This document shows positions 42,748-50,590 of a DNA stretch of 64,000 nucleotides, one piece after another. The translations under genes and the position numbers were made by a program. Source of the stretch: Solirubrobacter phytolaccae. Its GTDB lineage: Bacteria; Actinomycetota; Thermoleophilia; Solirubrobacterales; Solirubrobacteraceae. Position 1 is the first letter of the stretch. The number at the start of each line of letters is the position of its first letter. The stretch covers positions 1 through 64,000 of the forward strand of contig NZ_JAPDDP010000043.1 in assembly GCF_027587195.1 (NCBI RefSeq), read 5' to 3'. Under the pieces are notes generated by a model, which did no database searches, was not told the origin of the DNA, and worked only from the letters and a program-made list of their open reading frames with translations.

Positions 42748-43613
42748 GCGGCTTTGACGAGAACCTCGAGCGTGAGCGCGACGGAGCGTCGCGTCAGCGC
42801 CTCCTCGCGGTGCAGCACGAGCAGCTGGCGGTAGGCGACGGGGTCGAGCGGGGCGAGCGCGACCGTGCCCGGCGGGGCCGTGACGAACGACGGAAGGATC
42901 GTCACGCCCAGGCCGCGGTGGACGGCGTAGAGCAGCGACTCGTGGCTGAACAGGCGGCCCGCGAAGCGCGGCTCGAAGCCCGCGCGCCGGCAGCGGCGGA
43001 CGATGTGCTGCTCGAGCTCGGTGCCGTCGAGGAGCCAGGCGGCTTCGCGCAGGTCATTCAGGTCGCCGGTGGACGTCGTGCCGGGCGGGAGCACGAGCTG
43101 CAGCTCGTCGCGCGCGAGCGGCACCGACCGCAAGTGCGGCGTGTGCGGGAACGTGCCGTCGCCGAAGTCGGCCACGATCGCGAGGTCCACCTCCCCACGT
43201 TCGAGCGCCGGGACGTTCTCGGCGGGCTCGAGCTCGGCCAGCTGGACCGTGATGCCGGGGTGCTGGTGGCCGACCTGCGCGGCCGCGTCGATCACGAACG
43301 CGCGCATCGCGCTCGTGAAGGCGGAGACGCGCACCGCGCCGGCGGGCGCTTCCTGCAGCGCGCGCAGCGCCTCCTCGGCGGCGTCGATGCGCTCGAGGAT
43401 CACGCGCGCGTGGCCGGCGAGCGCGACGCCCGCCTCCGTGAGTGCGACCGTGCGGCCGTGGCGTTCGATGAGCGCCGCGCCGCTCTCCCGCTCCAGCGCC
43501 GCCAGCTGCTGGGACACGGCGGACGGGCTCATCGAGGCGGCGTGGGCCACCGCCCGGACGGTGCCGAGGCTTTCGAGCTGGATCAGCAGGCGGAGGCGGC
43601 GTGGGTCGAGCAC
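42723..43613 (-). CDS. LysR-family regulator, DgdR-like position
   Basis: The 296-residue protein has the LysR N-terminal winged helix (RRLRLLIQLESLGTVRAVAHAASMSPSAVSQQLAALERESGAALIERHGRTVALTEAG, residues about 5-65) and a substrate-binding effector domain (AGAVRVSAFTSAMRAFVIDAAAQ...GLGVTILPSFV). It is divergent from the dialkylglycine decarboxylase-like gene. In Burkholderia the LysR protein DgdR is divergent from dgdA and represses it, so this is a likely counterpart. The gene ends within the last 25 bases of the convergent dioxygenase gene. Confidence 0.9.
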   Translation of the reverse strand: MLDPRRLRLLIQLESLGTVRAVAHAASMSPSAVSQQLAALERESGAALIERHGRTVALTEAGVALAGHARVILERIDAAEEALRALQEAPAGAVRVSAFTSAMRAFVIDAAAQVGHQHPGITVQLAELEPAENVPALERGEVDLAIVADFGDGTFPHTPHLRSVPLARDELQLVLPPGTTSTGDLNDLREAAWLLDGTELEQHIVRRCRRAGFEPRFAGRLFSHESLLYAVHRGLGVTILPSFVTAPPGTVALAPLDPVAYRQLLVLHREEALTRRSVALTLEVLVKAAYSTGGVP

Positions 43614-43625
43614 TGTGCAGCTCGA

Positions 43626-43633
43626 CTGTACAG
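43626..43633. promoter_or_regulatory. Short palindrome CTGTACAG between divergent LysR and decarboxylase genes
   Basis: CTGTACAG sits in the 74-base interval between the two divergent starts (43613 and 43688). LysR proteins bind interrupted palindromes (T-N11-A) here; the flanks GCTCGACTGTACAGCGAG extend the dyad imperfectly. It is a candidate regulatory site only. Confidence 0.35.
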
Positions 43634-43687
43634 CGAGGGCAGAAAATGTCGCTGGTCCTTCACGATCGCGCGGAGTACCTTCGCTCC

Positions 43688-45016
43688 ATGAGTGTGCTTG
43701 CCGAGACCGGGCTGGACCCGGCGTTCTGGTCCGACGTCGATCGTCACGTCATCCGCTACAACCCGACCTTCGTGCCGACGATCGTCGAGCGCGCGGAGGG
43801 CAGCCTGCTCTACACGAGCGACGGGCGCGAGCTGATCGACTTCACCTCGGGCCAGATGAGCTCGATCCTCGGCCACTCGCACCCGGCGATCACGGCCACG
43901 ATCCGCGAGGCCGCGGGCACGCTGGACCACCTGTTCAGCGGCATGCTCTCCCGTCCGGTCGTCGAGCTCTCGCGCCGCCTGGCCGAGTCGCTGCCGGACC
44001 CGCTGAACAAGGCGATGCTGCTGACCACGGGCGCCGAGGTCAACGAGGCCGCGCTGCGCCTGGCGAAGCTCGTCACCGGCAAGCACGAGATCGTCGCCTT
44101 CAGCCGGAGTTGGCACGGCATGACGCTGGGCGCGTCCAACGCGACCTACAGCGCCGGCCGCAAGGGCTACGGGCCCGCCGCGCCCGGCAACTTCGCGCTG
44201 CTCACGCCGGACCCGTACCGTCCGGACGTGGTCGACGCCGACGGCCAGCTCGATTGGCGCCGTCAGCTCGACATGGGCTTCGCGCTCATCGACGCGCAGT
44301 CCACGGGCGCCCTCGCCGCGTGCATCGTCGAGCCGATCCTCTCGTCCGCCGGCATCGTCGTCCCGCCGGCCGGCTACTTCCGCGCGCTCCGCGAGCACTG
44401 CGACCGCCGCGGCATGCTCCTGATCTTCGACGAGGCCCAGACCGCCCTCTACCGCACGGGCGACCGCTACGGCTTCGAGCGCGACGGCGTCACGCCGGAC
44501 ATCATCACCATGTCCAAGACCCTCGGCGCGGGCCTGCCTTTGGCCGCCGTGGTGACCACGGACGAGATCGAGGCCGCCGCCTACGAGCGCGGCTACCTCT
44601 TCTACACGACCCACATCTCCGACCCGCTCGTCGCCTCGGTCGGCAACACCGTGCTCGACGTGCTGGAGGACGACGGCGTCGGCGCGGGCGTGGCCGCCAA
44701 GGGCGAGATCCTCGCGAACGGCCTCCGCGCGCTCCAGGAGCGCCACCCGGTGGTCGGCGACGTGCGCGGCCGCGGCCTCATGCAGGGCCTCGAGATCGTC
44801 CTCGACCGCGAGACCAAGGAAGCCTCCCCCGCCCTCGGCACCGCGGTGACCGACCGCTGCCTCGAGCTTGGCCTGCACATGAACATCGTCAACCTGCCCG
44901 AGCTGTCCGGCACGTTCCGGATCGCCCCGGCGCTGACGACCCCCGACGAGCAACTGCGCCTCGGCCTCGAGATCCTCGACCAAGCGCTGTCGGAGGTCGC
45001 ACCGCGCTTCGTGTAG
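43688..45016 (+). CDS. dgdA: 2,2-Dialkylglycine decarboxylase-like class III PLP enzyme
   Basis: The 442-residue protein aligns closely in motif order with 2,2-dialkylglycine decarboxylase, an enzyme of 433 residues that decarboxylates and transaminates alpha,alpha-dialkyl amino acids such as 2-aminoisobutyrate. Shared blocks are IDFTSGQMSSILGHSHP, LDHLFSGMLSRPVVELS, TTGAEVNEAALRLAKLVTGKHEIV, SWHGMTLGASNATYSAGRKG, the PLP-binding GMLLIFDEAQTALYRTG, and YLFYTTHISDPL. The Schiff-base Lys is Lys277 (TMSKTLGAGLPLA), close to position 272 of the known enzyme. Start: the ATG at 43688 gives the family length; the ATG at 43646 adds 14 residues and has a slightly better ribosome site. The divergent LysR gene supports the assignment, since dgdR lies there in Burkholderia. 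Confidence 0.85.
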   Translation: MSVLAETGLDPAFWSDVDRHVIRYNPTFVPTIVERAEGSLLYTSDGRELIDFTSGQMSSILGHSHPAITATIREAAGTLDHLFSGMLSRPVVELSRRLAESLPDPLNKAMLLTTGAEVNEAALRLAKLVTGKHEIVAFSRSWHGMTLGASNATYSAGRKGYGPAAPGNFALLTPDPYRPDVVDADGQLDWRRQLDMGFALIDAQSTGALAACIVEPILSSAGIVVPPAGYFRALREHCDRRGMLLIFDEAQTALYRTGDRYGFERDGVTPDIITMSKTLGAGLPLAAVVTTDEIEAAAYERGYLFYTTHISDPLVASVGNTVLDVLEDDGVGAGVAAKGEILANGLRALQERHPVVGDVRGRGLMQGLEIVLDRETKEASPALGTAVTDRCLELGLHMNIVNLPELSGTFRIAPALTTPDEQLRLGLEILDQALSEVAPRFV

Positions 45017-45020
45017 TCCC

Positions 45021-45082
45021 CCCAGGGGGGTGACGAACAAAAGCGTCCTCTTATGGACCGTTTTGTTCCACACCCCCTTGGG
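45021..45082. terminator. Long inverted repeat between convergent genes, probable bidirectional terminator
   Basis: Arms 45021-45042 and 45061-45082 are 22 bases each and complementary in 19 positions (CCCAGGGGGGTG...GAACAAAA against TTTTGTTC...CACCCCCTTGGG) with an 18-base loop. They lie just after the decarboxylase stop at 45016; the right arm falls in the end of the small gene transcribed the other way. AAAA/TTTT flanks the loop rather than the base, so it is not a classic T-tract terminator, but the stem would stop or protect both messages. Confidence 0.5.
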
Positions 45083-45266
45083 ACCCACGGCGCTGCGGCG
45101 GCTGGCCTCCGCCGAAGTTGCCGCCCGGGCCGCCGCGGTCGTTGTCCTGCGACGAGGACGAGCCGAAGGACGAGTGGTTGGACGCGTCGGCGACGAAGGC
45201 GCCGCCGGCGAGCGCGATGGCCGCGGCCACCGCGCCGATGAGGAGGGTGCGAGGGGTGCGCTGCAT
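45051..45266 (-). CDS. Small secreted or membrane-anchored Gly/Ser-rich protein
   Basis: The 71-residue protein has an N-terminal hydrophobic signal or anchor (TLLIGAVAAAIALAGGAFVA, residues about 7-27). A low-complexity tail follows (SSFGSSSSQDNDRGGPGGNFGGGQPPQRRG) with no recognised domain. Its ATG is directly next to the stop of the GT39 gene (45267), so they are co-transcribed and probably coupled. The tail's Gly-rich composition echoes the Gly-rich loop of that glycosyltransferase, so a joint role at the outer face of the membrane is conceivable but unproven. Confidence 0.6.
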   Translation of the reverse strand: MQRTPRTLLIGAVAAAIALAGGAFVADASNHSSFGSSSSQDNDRGGPGGNFGGGQPPQRRGSQGGVEQNGP

Positions 45267-47150
45267 CTAGATCGTGACCTTGTAGAGGGTGCCGTTGCTG
45301 GTGTCGATGTCGGTGACGGCCGTGCCGTGGGCGGTGACCCACTCGGTGATCTCGGAGGAGCCGCCGCCGCCCGGGCCGCCGCGACCGCCGCCGCCTTCGC
45401 TGACGAGGACGTACTGGAGCTCGCCGCCGGAGACCATCGCCTGCAGCTGCTCGAGGGTCGGGGCGTTGTCGGAACCGGAGAAGCCGCCCATGGTCACGAC
45501 CGCCTTGCCCGTGGCGAGGATGATCGGCGCGGCGGTCTGCGAGCCGGAGACCGCGACGAGGTACTTCGCGGAGCCCTGGTTCGCGACGAGGTAGTCGGTG
45601 AGCGCGGTCGAGGTCGACTGCTGGCCGCCGCCCATGCCACCGCCGCCGAAGCCCCCGCCGCCCGGGCCGCCGGACGTCGTGGTCGGGCTCGCCGTCACGT
45701 TGTTGCCGTTGAGCGCCTGCCCGGAGGTGACGACCGCGTACGAAGCGGGGCCGGCGCCGACGGCGATGATCGCCGCCACCGCGGTCACGGCGAGCGCACG
45801 GCGCGGAAGGAGCGCCGGGACACGCAGGGCAGCCACGCCGTAGAGCGCGATCGCGGTCGCGACCGGGATCGCCGTCCGCAGCCACGGCGCGAAGTCCGGG
45901 GAGCGGGCGAGCACGGCGACCGCGACCCACGCGGACAGCGTCAGGCCGACCGCCAGCGCGACCGCGCCCGGCCAGGAGCGCCGCGCCCACCCGGCCAGCA
46001 TCGGCAGGCCGACACCGGCGAGCACCGCGACCGCGGGCGCCAGCGCGCTCACGTAGTACGGATGGAACGTCCCTTCCTGGCGGCTGAAGATCACGAAGTG
46101 CACGAGCGCCCAGACGCCGAAGAGCACGAAGAGCGCGCGGCGACCGTCGGTGCGCGGCTTGCCGCGTGACAGCCACAGGCCACCGCCGAGCGAGACGACC
46201 GCGAGCGGCAGCAGCCAGGCGATCTGCCCGCCGACCTGCGAGTTGAACATCCGCAGCCAGCCCGCCGCGCCGCCGAAGGACGCGCCTCCACCGCCGCCGC
46301 CCTGACCGAACAGGCGGCCGAAGCCGTTGTAGCCGAAGATCAGGTCCCACGCGGAGCCGTCGGTCGAGCCGCCGATGTACGGCGCCGATCCCGGCCACAG
46401 CGTCACGGCGAGCGGCCAGGCGGCGCTCACCACGACCATCGCCACACCGGCGAGCAACAGCTGCCGGATCCGCACGGCCAGCCGCGGCTGCCCCGCCAGC
46501 AGGTACACGGCACCGAGCGCCGGGACGACCATCCAGCCCTGGAGCATCTTGGTCATGAACGCGAGCCCGACGACGGCCCCGGCGCCCATCAGCGTGAGCG
46601 TTCGGCCCGACTGGACCGCCCGCACGACGAGGTAGGCCGACAGCACGAGCAACAGCACGAGCAGCGCGTCCGGGTTGTTCACCCGGCCGATCGCGATCGA
46701 GACGGGTGAGATCGCCAGCGCGCCCGCGGCCAGCAGCGCCGGGCCCGGCCCGGCGAGTCGCTTCACGGTCGCGTGCAGCACGCCGACCGAGGCCACGGCG
46801 CACAGCGCCTGCGGCAGCAGCATCGAGAACGACGAGAAGCCGAAGATCCGACCCGAAAGACCCATCAGCCAGATCGAGAGCGGCGGCTTGTCAACGGTGA
46901 TGAACGAACCCGGGTCGATCGCCCCGAAGAACCACGCTTTCCACGACACCGTCGCCGACTTCACGGCCGCGGCGTAGTACGTGTTCGACATGCCGGAGCG
47001 CGTCAGCCCCCACCCGACCAGCACGGCGGCGAGCAGCAGCACCGCGTAGAACCCCGGTCGAGCCCAGGCGGGAGCGGACGGCGGCGGCTGCGACGAGCGA
47101 GCCGGACGAGGCGGCGCCGACGCGGCGGGCCGATCAATGACGGTTGACAT
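45267..47150 (-). CDS. GT39/ArnT-like membrane glycosyltransferase
   Basis: The 627-residue protein has a Pro/Ala-rich cytoplasmic start and about eleven to thirteen membrane helices. The first extracellular loop carries the GT-C signature (NTYYAAAVKSATVSWKAWFFGAIDPGSFITVDKPP), as in ArnT and bacterial mannosyltransferases that use lipid-linked sugars. After the helices comes an extracytoplasmic domain (about 480-627) interrupted by long Gly-rich inserts (SGGPGGGGFGGGGMGGG). Such enzymes glycosylate lipids, cell-wall polymers or proteins outside the membrane. The donor is not known. The ATG at 47150 is preceded by GGTGAGG; longer in-frame starts lie in the divergent HEAT gene. Confidence 0.88.
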   Translation of the reverse strand: MSTVIDRPAASAPPRPARSSQPPPSAPAWARPGFYAVLLLAAVLVGWGLTRSGMSNTYYAAAVKSATVSWKAWFFGAIDPGSFITVDKPPLSIWLMGLSGRIFGFSSFSMLLPQALCAVASVGVLHATVKRLAGPGPALLAAGALAISPVSIAIGRVNNPDALLVLLLVLSAYLVVRAVQSGRTLTLMGAGAVVGLAFMTKMLQGWMVVPALGAVYLLAGQPRLAVRIRQLLLAGVAMVVVSAAWPLAVTLWPGSAPYIGGSTDGSAWDLIFGYNGFGRLFGQGGGGGGASFGGAAGWLRMFNSQVGGQIAWLLPLAVVSLGGGLWLSRGKPRTDGRRALFVLFGVWALVHFVIFSRQEGTFHPYYVSALAPAVAVLAGVGLPMLAGWARRSWPGAVALAVGLTLSAWVAVAVLARSPDFAPWLRTAIPVATAIALYGVAALRVPALLPRRALAVTAVAAIIAVGAGPASYAVVTSGQALNGNNVTASPTTTSGGPGGGGFGGGGMGGGQQSTSTALTDYLVANQGSAKYLVAVSGSQTAAPIILATGKAVVTMGGFSGSDNAPTLEQLQAMVSGGELQYVLVSEGGGGRGGPGGGGSSEITEWVTAHGTAVTDIDTSNGTLYKVTI

Positions 47151-47235
47151 GGCCTCACCATCGACCCGGAGGGTTCGAACCGCCTGGGCGCACCCTGGGC
47201 ACTTGCTGAGAGCCGGCGGTAGGATCGCGCGCCGC

Positions 47236-47955
47236 ATGACCGTCGCCGAGCTCATCGACCGCGCCCTCACGCTCGACAGCGACGACTACTGGGAGGTCGT
47301 CAGCGAGCTGCAGGCCCGCAACGACGCGGAGACTTACGCCGCCGCGGTCGAGCTCACGCGGGACGCCAACCCTGACCGTCGCAAGCTCGGGGTCGACATC
47401 CTGTCCCAGCTCGGCGCCACGCGCAGCGACGAAGACCGGCCGTACCGCGGGCCCAGCGTCGACCTGCTGCTCGAGCGGATCGCGACCGAGCCGCACCCGC
47501 ACGTGATCGCGTCGATCCTCAACGCGTTCGGCCCGCTCCACGACCCGCGCACGATCGGGCCGACCGTCGCGTTCGCCTCCCACCCCGACGAGCACATCCG
47601 CCTCGCCGTCGTGCACGGGCTCTTCCAGCACGACGACGACCGCGTCGTCGACACGCTGCTCGCCCTGATGGAAGACCCCGACGACGACGTGCGCGACTGG
47701 GCGACGTTCGAGCTCGGCTCGATCAACACCCGCGACACCCCGCAGGTGCGCGAAGCCCTCGCGGCCCGTCTCACCGACCGCTACGTCGACGTCCGTCACG
47801 AAGCGATCGCCGGCCTCGCCCTTCGCGCCGACCCGCGCGGCCTCGCACCCCTGATCGAGGACTACGAGGACGGCTGGGAAGGCCCGCTGATCGATGAGGC
47901 CGGCGAGGCTTACGTCGAGGCCGGCCTCATCGCCGAGTGGCCGCCGCCGGAGTGA
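47236..47955 (+). CDS. HEAT-repeat protein
   Basis: The 239-residue soluble protein is made of repeated pairs of helices of the HEAT/PBS-lyase type. Examples are LGVDILSQLGATR, DLLLERIATEPHPHVIASILNAFGPLHDPRTIGPTVAFASHPDEHIRLAVVHGLFQH, DLLALMEDPDDDVRDWATFELGSI and EALAARLTDRYVDVRHEAIAGLALRADPRGLAPLIEDYE. HEAT arrays bind other proteins; they are not enzymes by themselves. No partner is obvious. The ATG at 47236 starts a hydrophilic lead-in (MTVAELIDRALTLDSDDYWEVVSELQ), and the longer frame is in the promoter region of the GT39 gene. Confidence 0.85.
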   Translation: MTVAELIDRALTLDSDDYWEVVSELQARNDAETYAAAVELTRDANPDRRKLGVDILSQLGATRSDEDRPYRGPSVDLLLERIATEPHPHVIASILNAFGPLHDPRTIGPTVAFASHPDEHIRLAVVHGLFQHDDDRVVDTLLALMEDPDDDVRDWATFELGSINTRDTPQVREALAARLTDRYVDVRHEAIAGLALRADPRGLAPLIEDYEDGWEGPLIDEAGEAYVEAGLIAEWPPPE

Positions 47956-47959
47956 CCGG

Positions 47960-48739
47960 CTAGGCCTGCAGGAAGCTGCTGCAGGCCGACGGGTCGCCGG
48001 ACTCGAAGCCCGTGCTCCACGCCTGCTCGCGCTCCTCCGGCGTGCCGTGGTGACCGGGGTTGCCGGCGTCGAAGTCGCCGACGGCGAGCGCGGCGTCCAG
48101 CGCCTCCTGCACGTCGCCGTCCTCGAGGCGGTTCTCGTCGTAGGCGCTCTTGGCCCACGTGCCGGCGTAGCAGTCGGCCTGGAGCTCGAACGCGGACGTC
48201 GGCAGCTGCGAGCCGTACTTGTCGAACAGCCCGAGCTCGTCCTGGATCTGGTGCCCGTACTCGTGGGCGACGATGTACGCGACCGCGAAGTCACCCGCCG
48301 TCCCGCCGTAGCCCTGCGAGCTGCCCGGCAGCGCGTGGTTGAGCTCGCCGTCGTAGATCTTCGACGCGAACGCCTCGGAGATCGAGATCGTGTCGTCGGC
48401 CGAGCAGTACGCGGCGATGTCGTCGCCGGACGTGCCGCCGCTCGAGTCCGTGCACGCGCTCGCCGCCGACTGGCCCGCCGGGATCCACTGGTAGGTGACC
48501 CGCGGCTCGGGCAGGCCCTGCTCCGCGAACACCTTCGTCCAGTAGGCGTCGACGTCCTGCGTGACCCCCGTCAGGAAGTCGGTCATCGTCGTGGGCTGCG
48601 CCTCCTGCGCGGAGCCGAGCACCAGCCCGTGGGCGTCCGCGGAGCGCGCGGGTTGCTCGGCCTTCGCGGTGCCGAGGTGCACGGCTGCACCGCCCGCGAC
48701 CAACACGCCCACGGCGAGCACGCCGATCAGCTTCTTCAT
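47960..48739 (-). CDS. Secreted neutral zinc metallopeptidase (YpfJ-like)
   Basis: The 259-residue protein has a signal peptide (MKKLIGVLAVGVLVAGGAAVHLGTAKA) and a metallopeptidase core with the zinc motif HEYGHQIQ near residue 162. LQADCYAGTWAKSAY follows, which supplies further metal or fold residues. The end is rich in CSS. This matches the YpfJ-type neutral zinc peptidases of actinobacteria. The ATG at 48739 is supported by AGGAGA upstream. Its target is not known. It is convergent with the HEAT-repeat gene, with four bases between. Confidence 0.85.
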   Translation of the reverse strand: MKKLIGVLAVGVLVAGGAAVHLGTAKAEQPARSADAHGLVLGSAQEAQPTTMTDFLTGVTQDVDAYWTKVFAEQGLPEPRVTYQWIPAGQSAASACTDSSGGTSGDDIAAYCSADDTISISEAFASKIYDGELNHALPGSSQGYGGTAGDFAVAYIVAHEYGHQIQDELGLFDKYGSQLPTSAFELQADCYAGTWAKSAYDENRLEDGDVQEALDAALAVGDFDAGNPGHHGTPEEREQAWSTGFESGDPSACSSFLQA

Positions 48740-49022
48740 TGAGGTTCTCCTAGCGTCATTCAAGAGGTGATGACAACCAGTGAGCCATCACCGTCTAAGA
48801 CTTGTCGGAGAACCGGCTAAGGATCACCTCAGCGCGCCGCGCTCGACCGGCCGTCGCCCCGTTACCGACCGGTGGTCGATTGCAACCGACCCCCGGGCGC
48901 ATCACCATGACTCTCGTCGGTCGTCGCAATCTCTCTCCTCCTGCGGCGGACGGCTGAGCTTGACGCGGCGGGTCGGACTTTCATGTCCGGCCCGTCGTGT
49001 CGATCCGACTAGCCTCGTCGGC
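48740..49022. other. 283-base intergenic region between metallopeptidase and SnoaL-like genes
   Basis: Near the metallopeptidase end, GGTGATG (48766-48772) and CATCACC (48786-48792) form a 7-base inverted repeat, and a further GATCACC stands at 48817. This could be the operator of the leftward gene. A TTGACG lies at about 48960 on the rightward strand, and a TAGCCT box at 49011 precedes the SnoaL-like ATG, but neither pairs well with a second element. No open frame with coding character is visible. Confidence 0.4.
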
Positions 49023-49400
49023 ATGGTGGATCTGCATCCGGCGATGACCGGACATCTCGAGGCGGTCACGCAGGACGCGGAGCGGTTGCGCGAGCTGTGG
49101 GCGCCCGACGGCGTGCTGGAGTTCCCGTACGCGTCCGGCGAGATGACCTCGCGCATCGAGGGCGTCGAGCGGCTCGTGGCGTACTTCGGTGGCGCGCGCC
49201 GCTGGGGCGGCTGGACGTTCGAAGGCGTGCGGACCGTCGAGGACCCCGCGCGGCGGCTGTACGTCGCCGAGCTCCACGCCACCGCCGAATGGGTCGAGAC
49301 GGGAAAGCCGTACGTGCAGGACTACGTGATCTGGATGACGTTGGACGAGGACGGGCGCATTCAGAGCTGGCGGGAGTACTGGGACAAAGACCGGGTCTGA
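49023..49400 (+). CDS. SnoaL-like (NTF2-fold) protein
   Basis: The 125-residue protein has the NTF2/SnoaL layout: a helix lead-in (TGHLEAVTQDAERLRELWAPDGVLEFP), paired strands (SRIEGVERLVAYFGGARRWGGWTFEGVRTVEDPARRLYVAELHATAEWV) and a final strand (VQDYVIWMTLDEDGRIQSWREYWDKDRV). These small proteins act as isomerases, cyclases, hydratases or pure binding proteins. No catalytic residues can be named. Its 3' end overlaps the convergent LtrA-like gene by 40 bases. Confidence 0.8.
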   Translation: MVDLHPAMTGHLEAVTQDAERLRELWAPDGVLEFPYASGEMTSRIEGVERLVAYFGGARRWGGWTFEGVRTVEDPARRLYVAELHATAEWVETGKPYVQDYVIWMTLDEDGRIQSWREYWDKDRV

Positions 49401-50590
49401 CGGACCGGTTCCCAGGCGACGAGCAGCGCCAGGAGCGCCGTGACCATCGCGCTCAGGATGAGCGCGCTCACCTGCCCGCCGATCGGGACGAGCGCCAGCA
49501 ATGCCGCGCTCACCGCCAGCCCCGGCCGGTTGTGCGCGCCCGTCATGCGCCACCGGAACAGGCTCTCGCCCGCCAGGTAGAGCGCGGGACCGCCGAGCAC
49601 GGCCGCGAGGGCGACGCCGTGCAGTGCGTGGTCCGGATGGGCGATCAGCAGGTCCACGCCGACCGCGGTGGCGATGATGCCGCCGACGATCGGGAGGTGC
49701 CCGTAGGTGTACGCGTCCCGCGCGTAGCGGCCGGGGTCCTCGCAGCTGGCCATCGTCGCGCTCGCCCGCTCGGCGGTCGCGCCGAAGTACACCCACCACA
49801 TCGCCGCGATCTGGGCGAACGCGAGCGCGAGGCACAGCAGCACGGTCGGCGAGAGACCCGCCGCCGAGGCGGTCGCGCCCGTGACGACGATCGACTCGCC
49901 CAGCGCGATGATGATGAAGAGCTGGCAACGCTCGGCGAAGTGCCCGCCCTCGATGTCGTAGTCGGAGGTGCCGGCGTGGCCGCGACCGGGCCGCCAGTAG
50001 CCGGCGATCGGCGCGGCGAGCTCGAGCAGGAGCGCCGGGATCCACAGCAGCAGCCGCTGCTCGCCGTCGACGGCGGCGCCCGCGAGCCAGAGCACGCCCG
50101 ATGCGACGCTCCAGAGCACCAGCCGCTCGTAGATGTCGCGCACCGCGTGCCCGCGCGGGAGCAGCAGCGCCGCCGCGAGGTTGCGGCCGACCTGCAGCGC
50201 GACGTAGGCGCCCGCGAACTGCCAGCCGTGCTCGTCCAGCGCGCCCGGCAACGCGGCGGCCATCAGCAGGCTCGCGAGCATCGCCAGGGCCAGCACGCCG
50301 CGCACGCGGGGCGAGGACGGGTCGAACCAGTTGGCCATCCACGTCGTGTAGATCCACGCCCACCAGACGACGAGCAGCAGGAACGCGGCGCTCGCCACGC
50401 GCGCGAACGTCAGGTCGTCGACGACCATGTGCGAGAGCTGCGTGACGGCGAAGACGTAGACGAGGTCGAAGAACAGCTCGACGGTCGTGACGGGCTGCGC
50501 CCCGCCGACGCCACGCGGGCGCAGGTGAGGGATCGGCGGCGCTGCCGCCACCGGGCGGTCAGCGACCGCCGAGGAACCCGGCAAGGGCAT
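49361..50590 (-). CDS. LtrA-family (low temperature requirement A) membrane protein
   Basis: The 409-residue protein has about eleven hydrophobic helices. The first helix region carries the family mark VTTVELFFDLVYVFAVTQLSHMVVDD; later comes FAERCQLFIIIALGESIVVTGATA. LtrA proteins were named from cold growth of Listeria, but their molecular function is unknown. A strong ribosome site, GGAGG, precedes the ATG at 50590. The start lies within the end of the upstream hydrolase gene (32-base overlap), so the two are co-transcribed. The 3' end overlaps the convergent SnoaL-like gene by 40 bases. Confidence 0.9.
   Translation of the reverse strand: MPLPGSSAVADRPVAAAPPIPHLRPRGVGGAQPVTTVELFFDLVYVFAVTQLSHMVVDDLTFARVASAAFLLLVVWWAWIYTTWMANWFDPSSPRVRGVLALAMLASLLMAAALPGALDEHGWQFAGAYVALQVGRNLAAALLLPRGHAVRDIYERLVLWSVASGVLWLAGAAVDGEQRLLLWIPALLLELAAPIAGYWRPGRGHAGTSDYDIEGGHFAERCQLFIIIALGESIVVTGATASAAGLSPTVLLCLALAFAQIAAMWWVYFGATAERASATMASCEDPGRYARDAYTYGHLPIVGGIIATAVGVDLLIAHPDHALHGVALAAVLGGPALYLAGESLFRWRMTGAHNRPGLAVSAALLALVPIGGQVSALILSAMVTALLALLVAWEPVRQTRSLSQYSRQL

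Noticed and set aside
43583-45088. 501-residue open frame opposite the decarboxylase-like gene
   Set aside because: Gly/Arg/Val-rich shadow; the forward frame carries the full PLP-enzyme motif set.
47155-48294. 379-residue minus-strand frame over the HEAT and peptidase genes
   Set aside because: The frame crosses the convergent gene ends and has shadow composition; HEAT repeats are clear on the plus strand.
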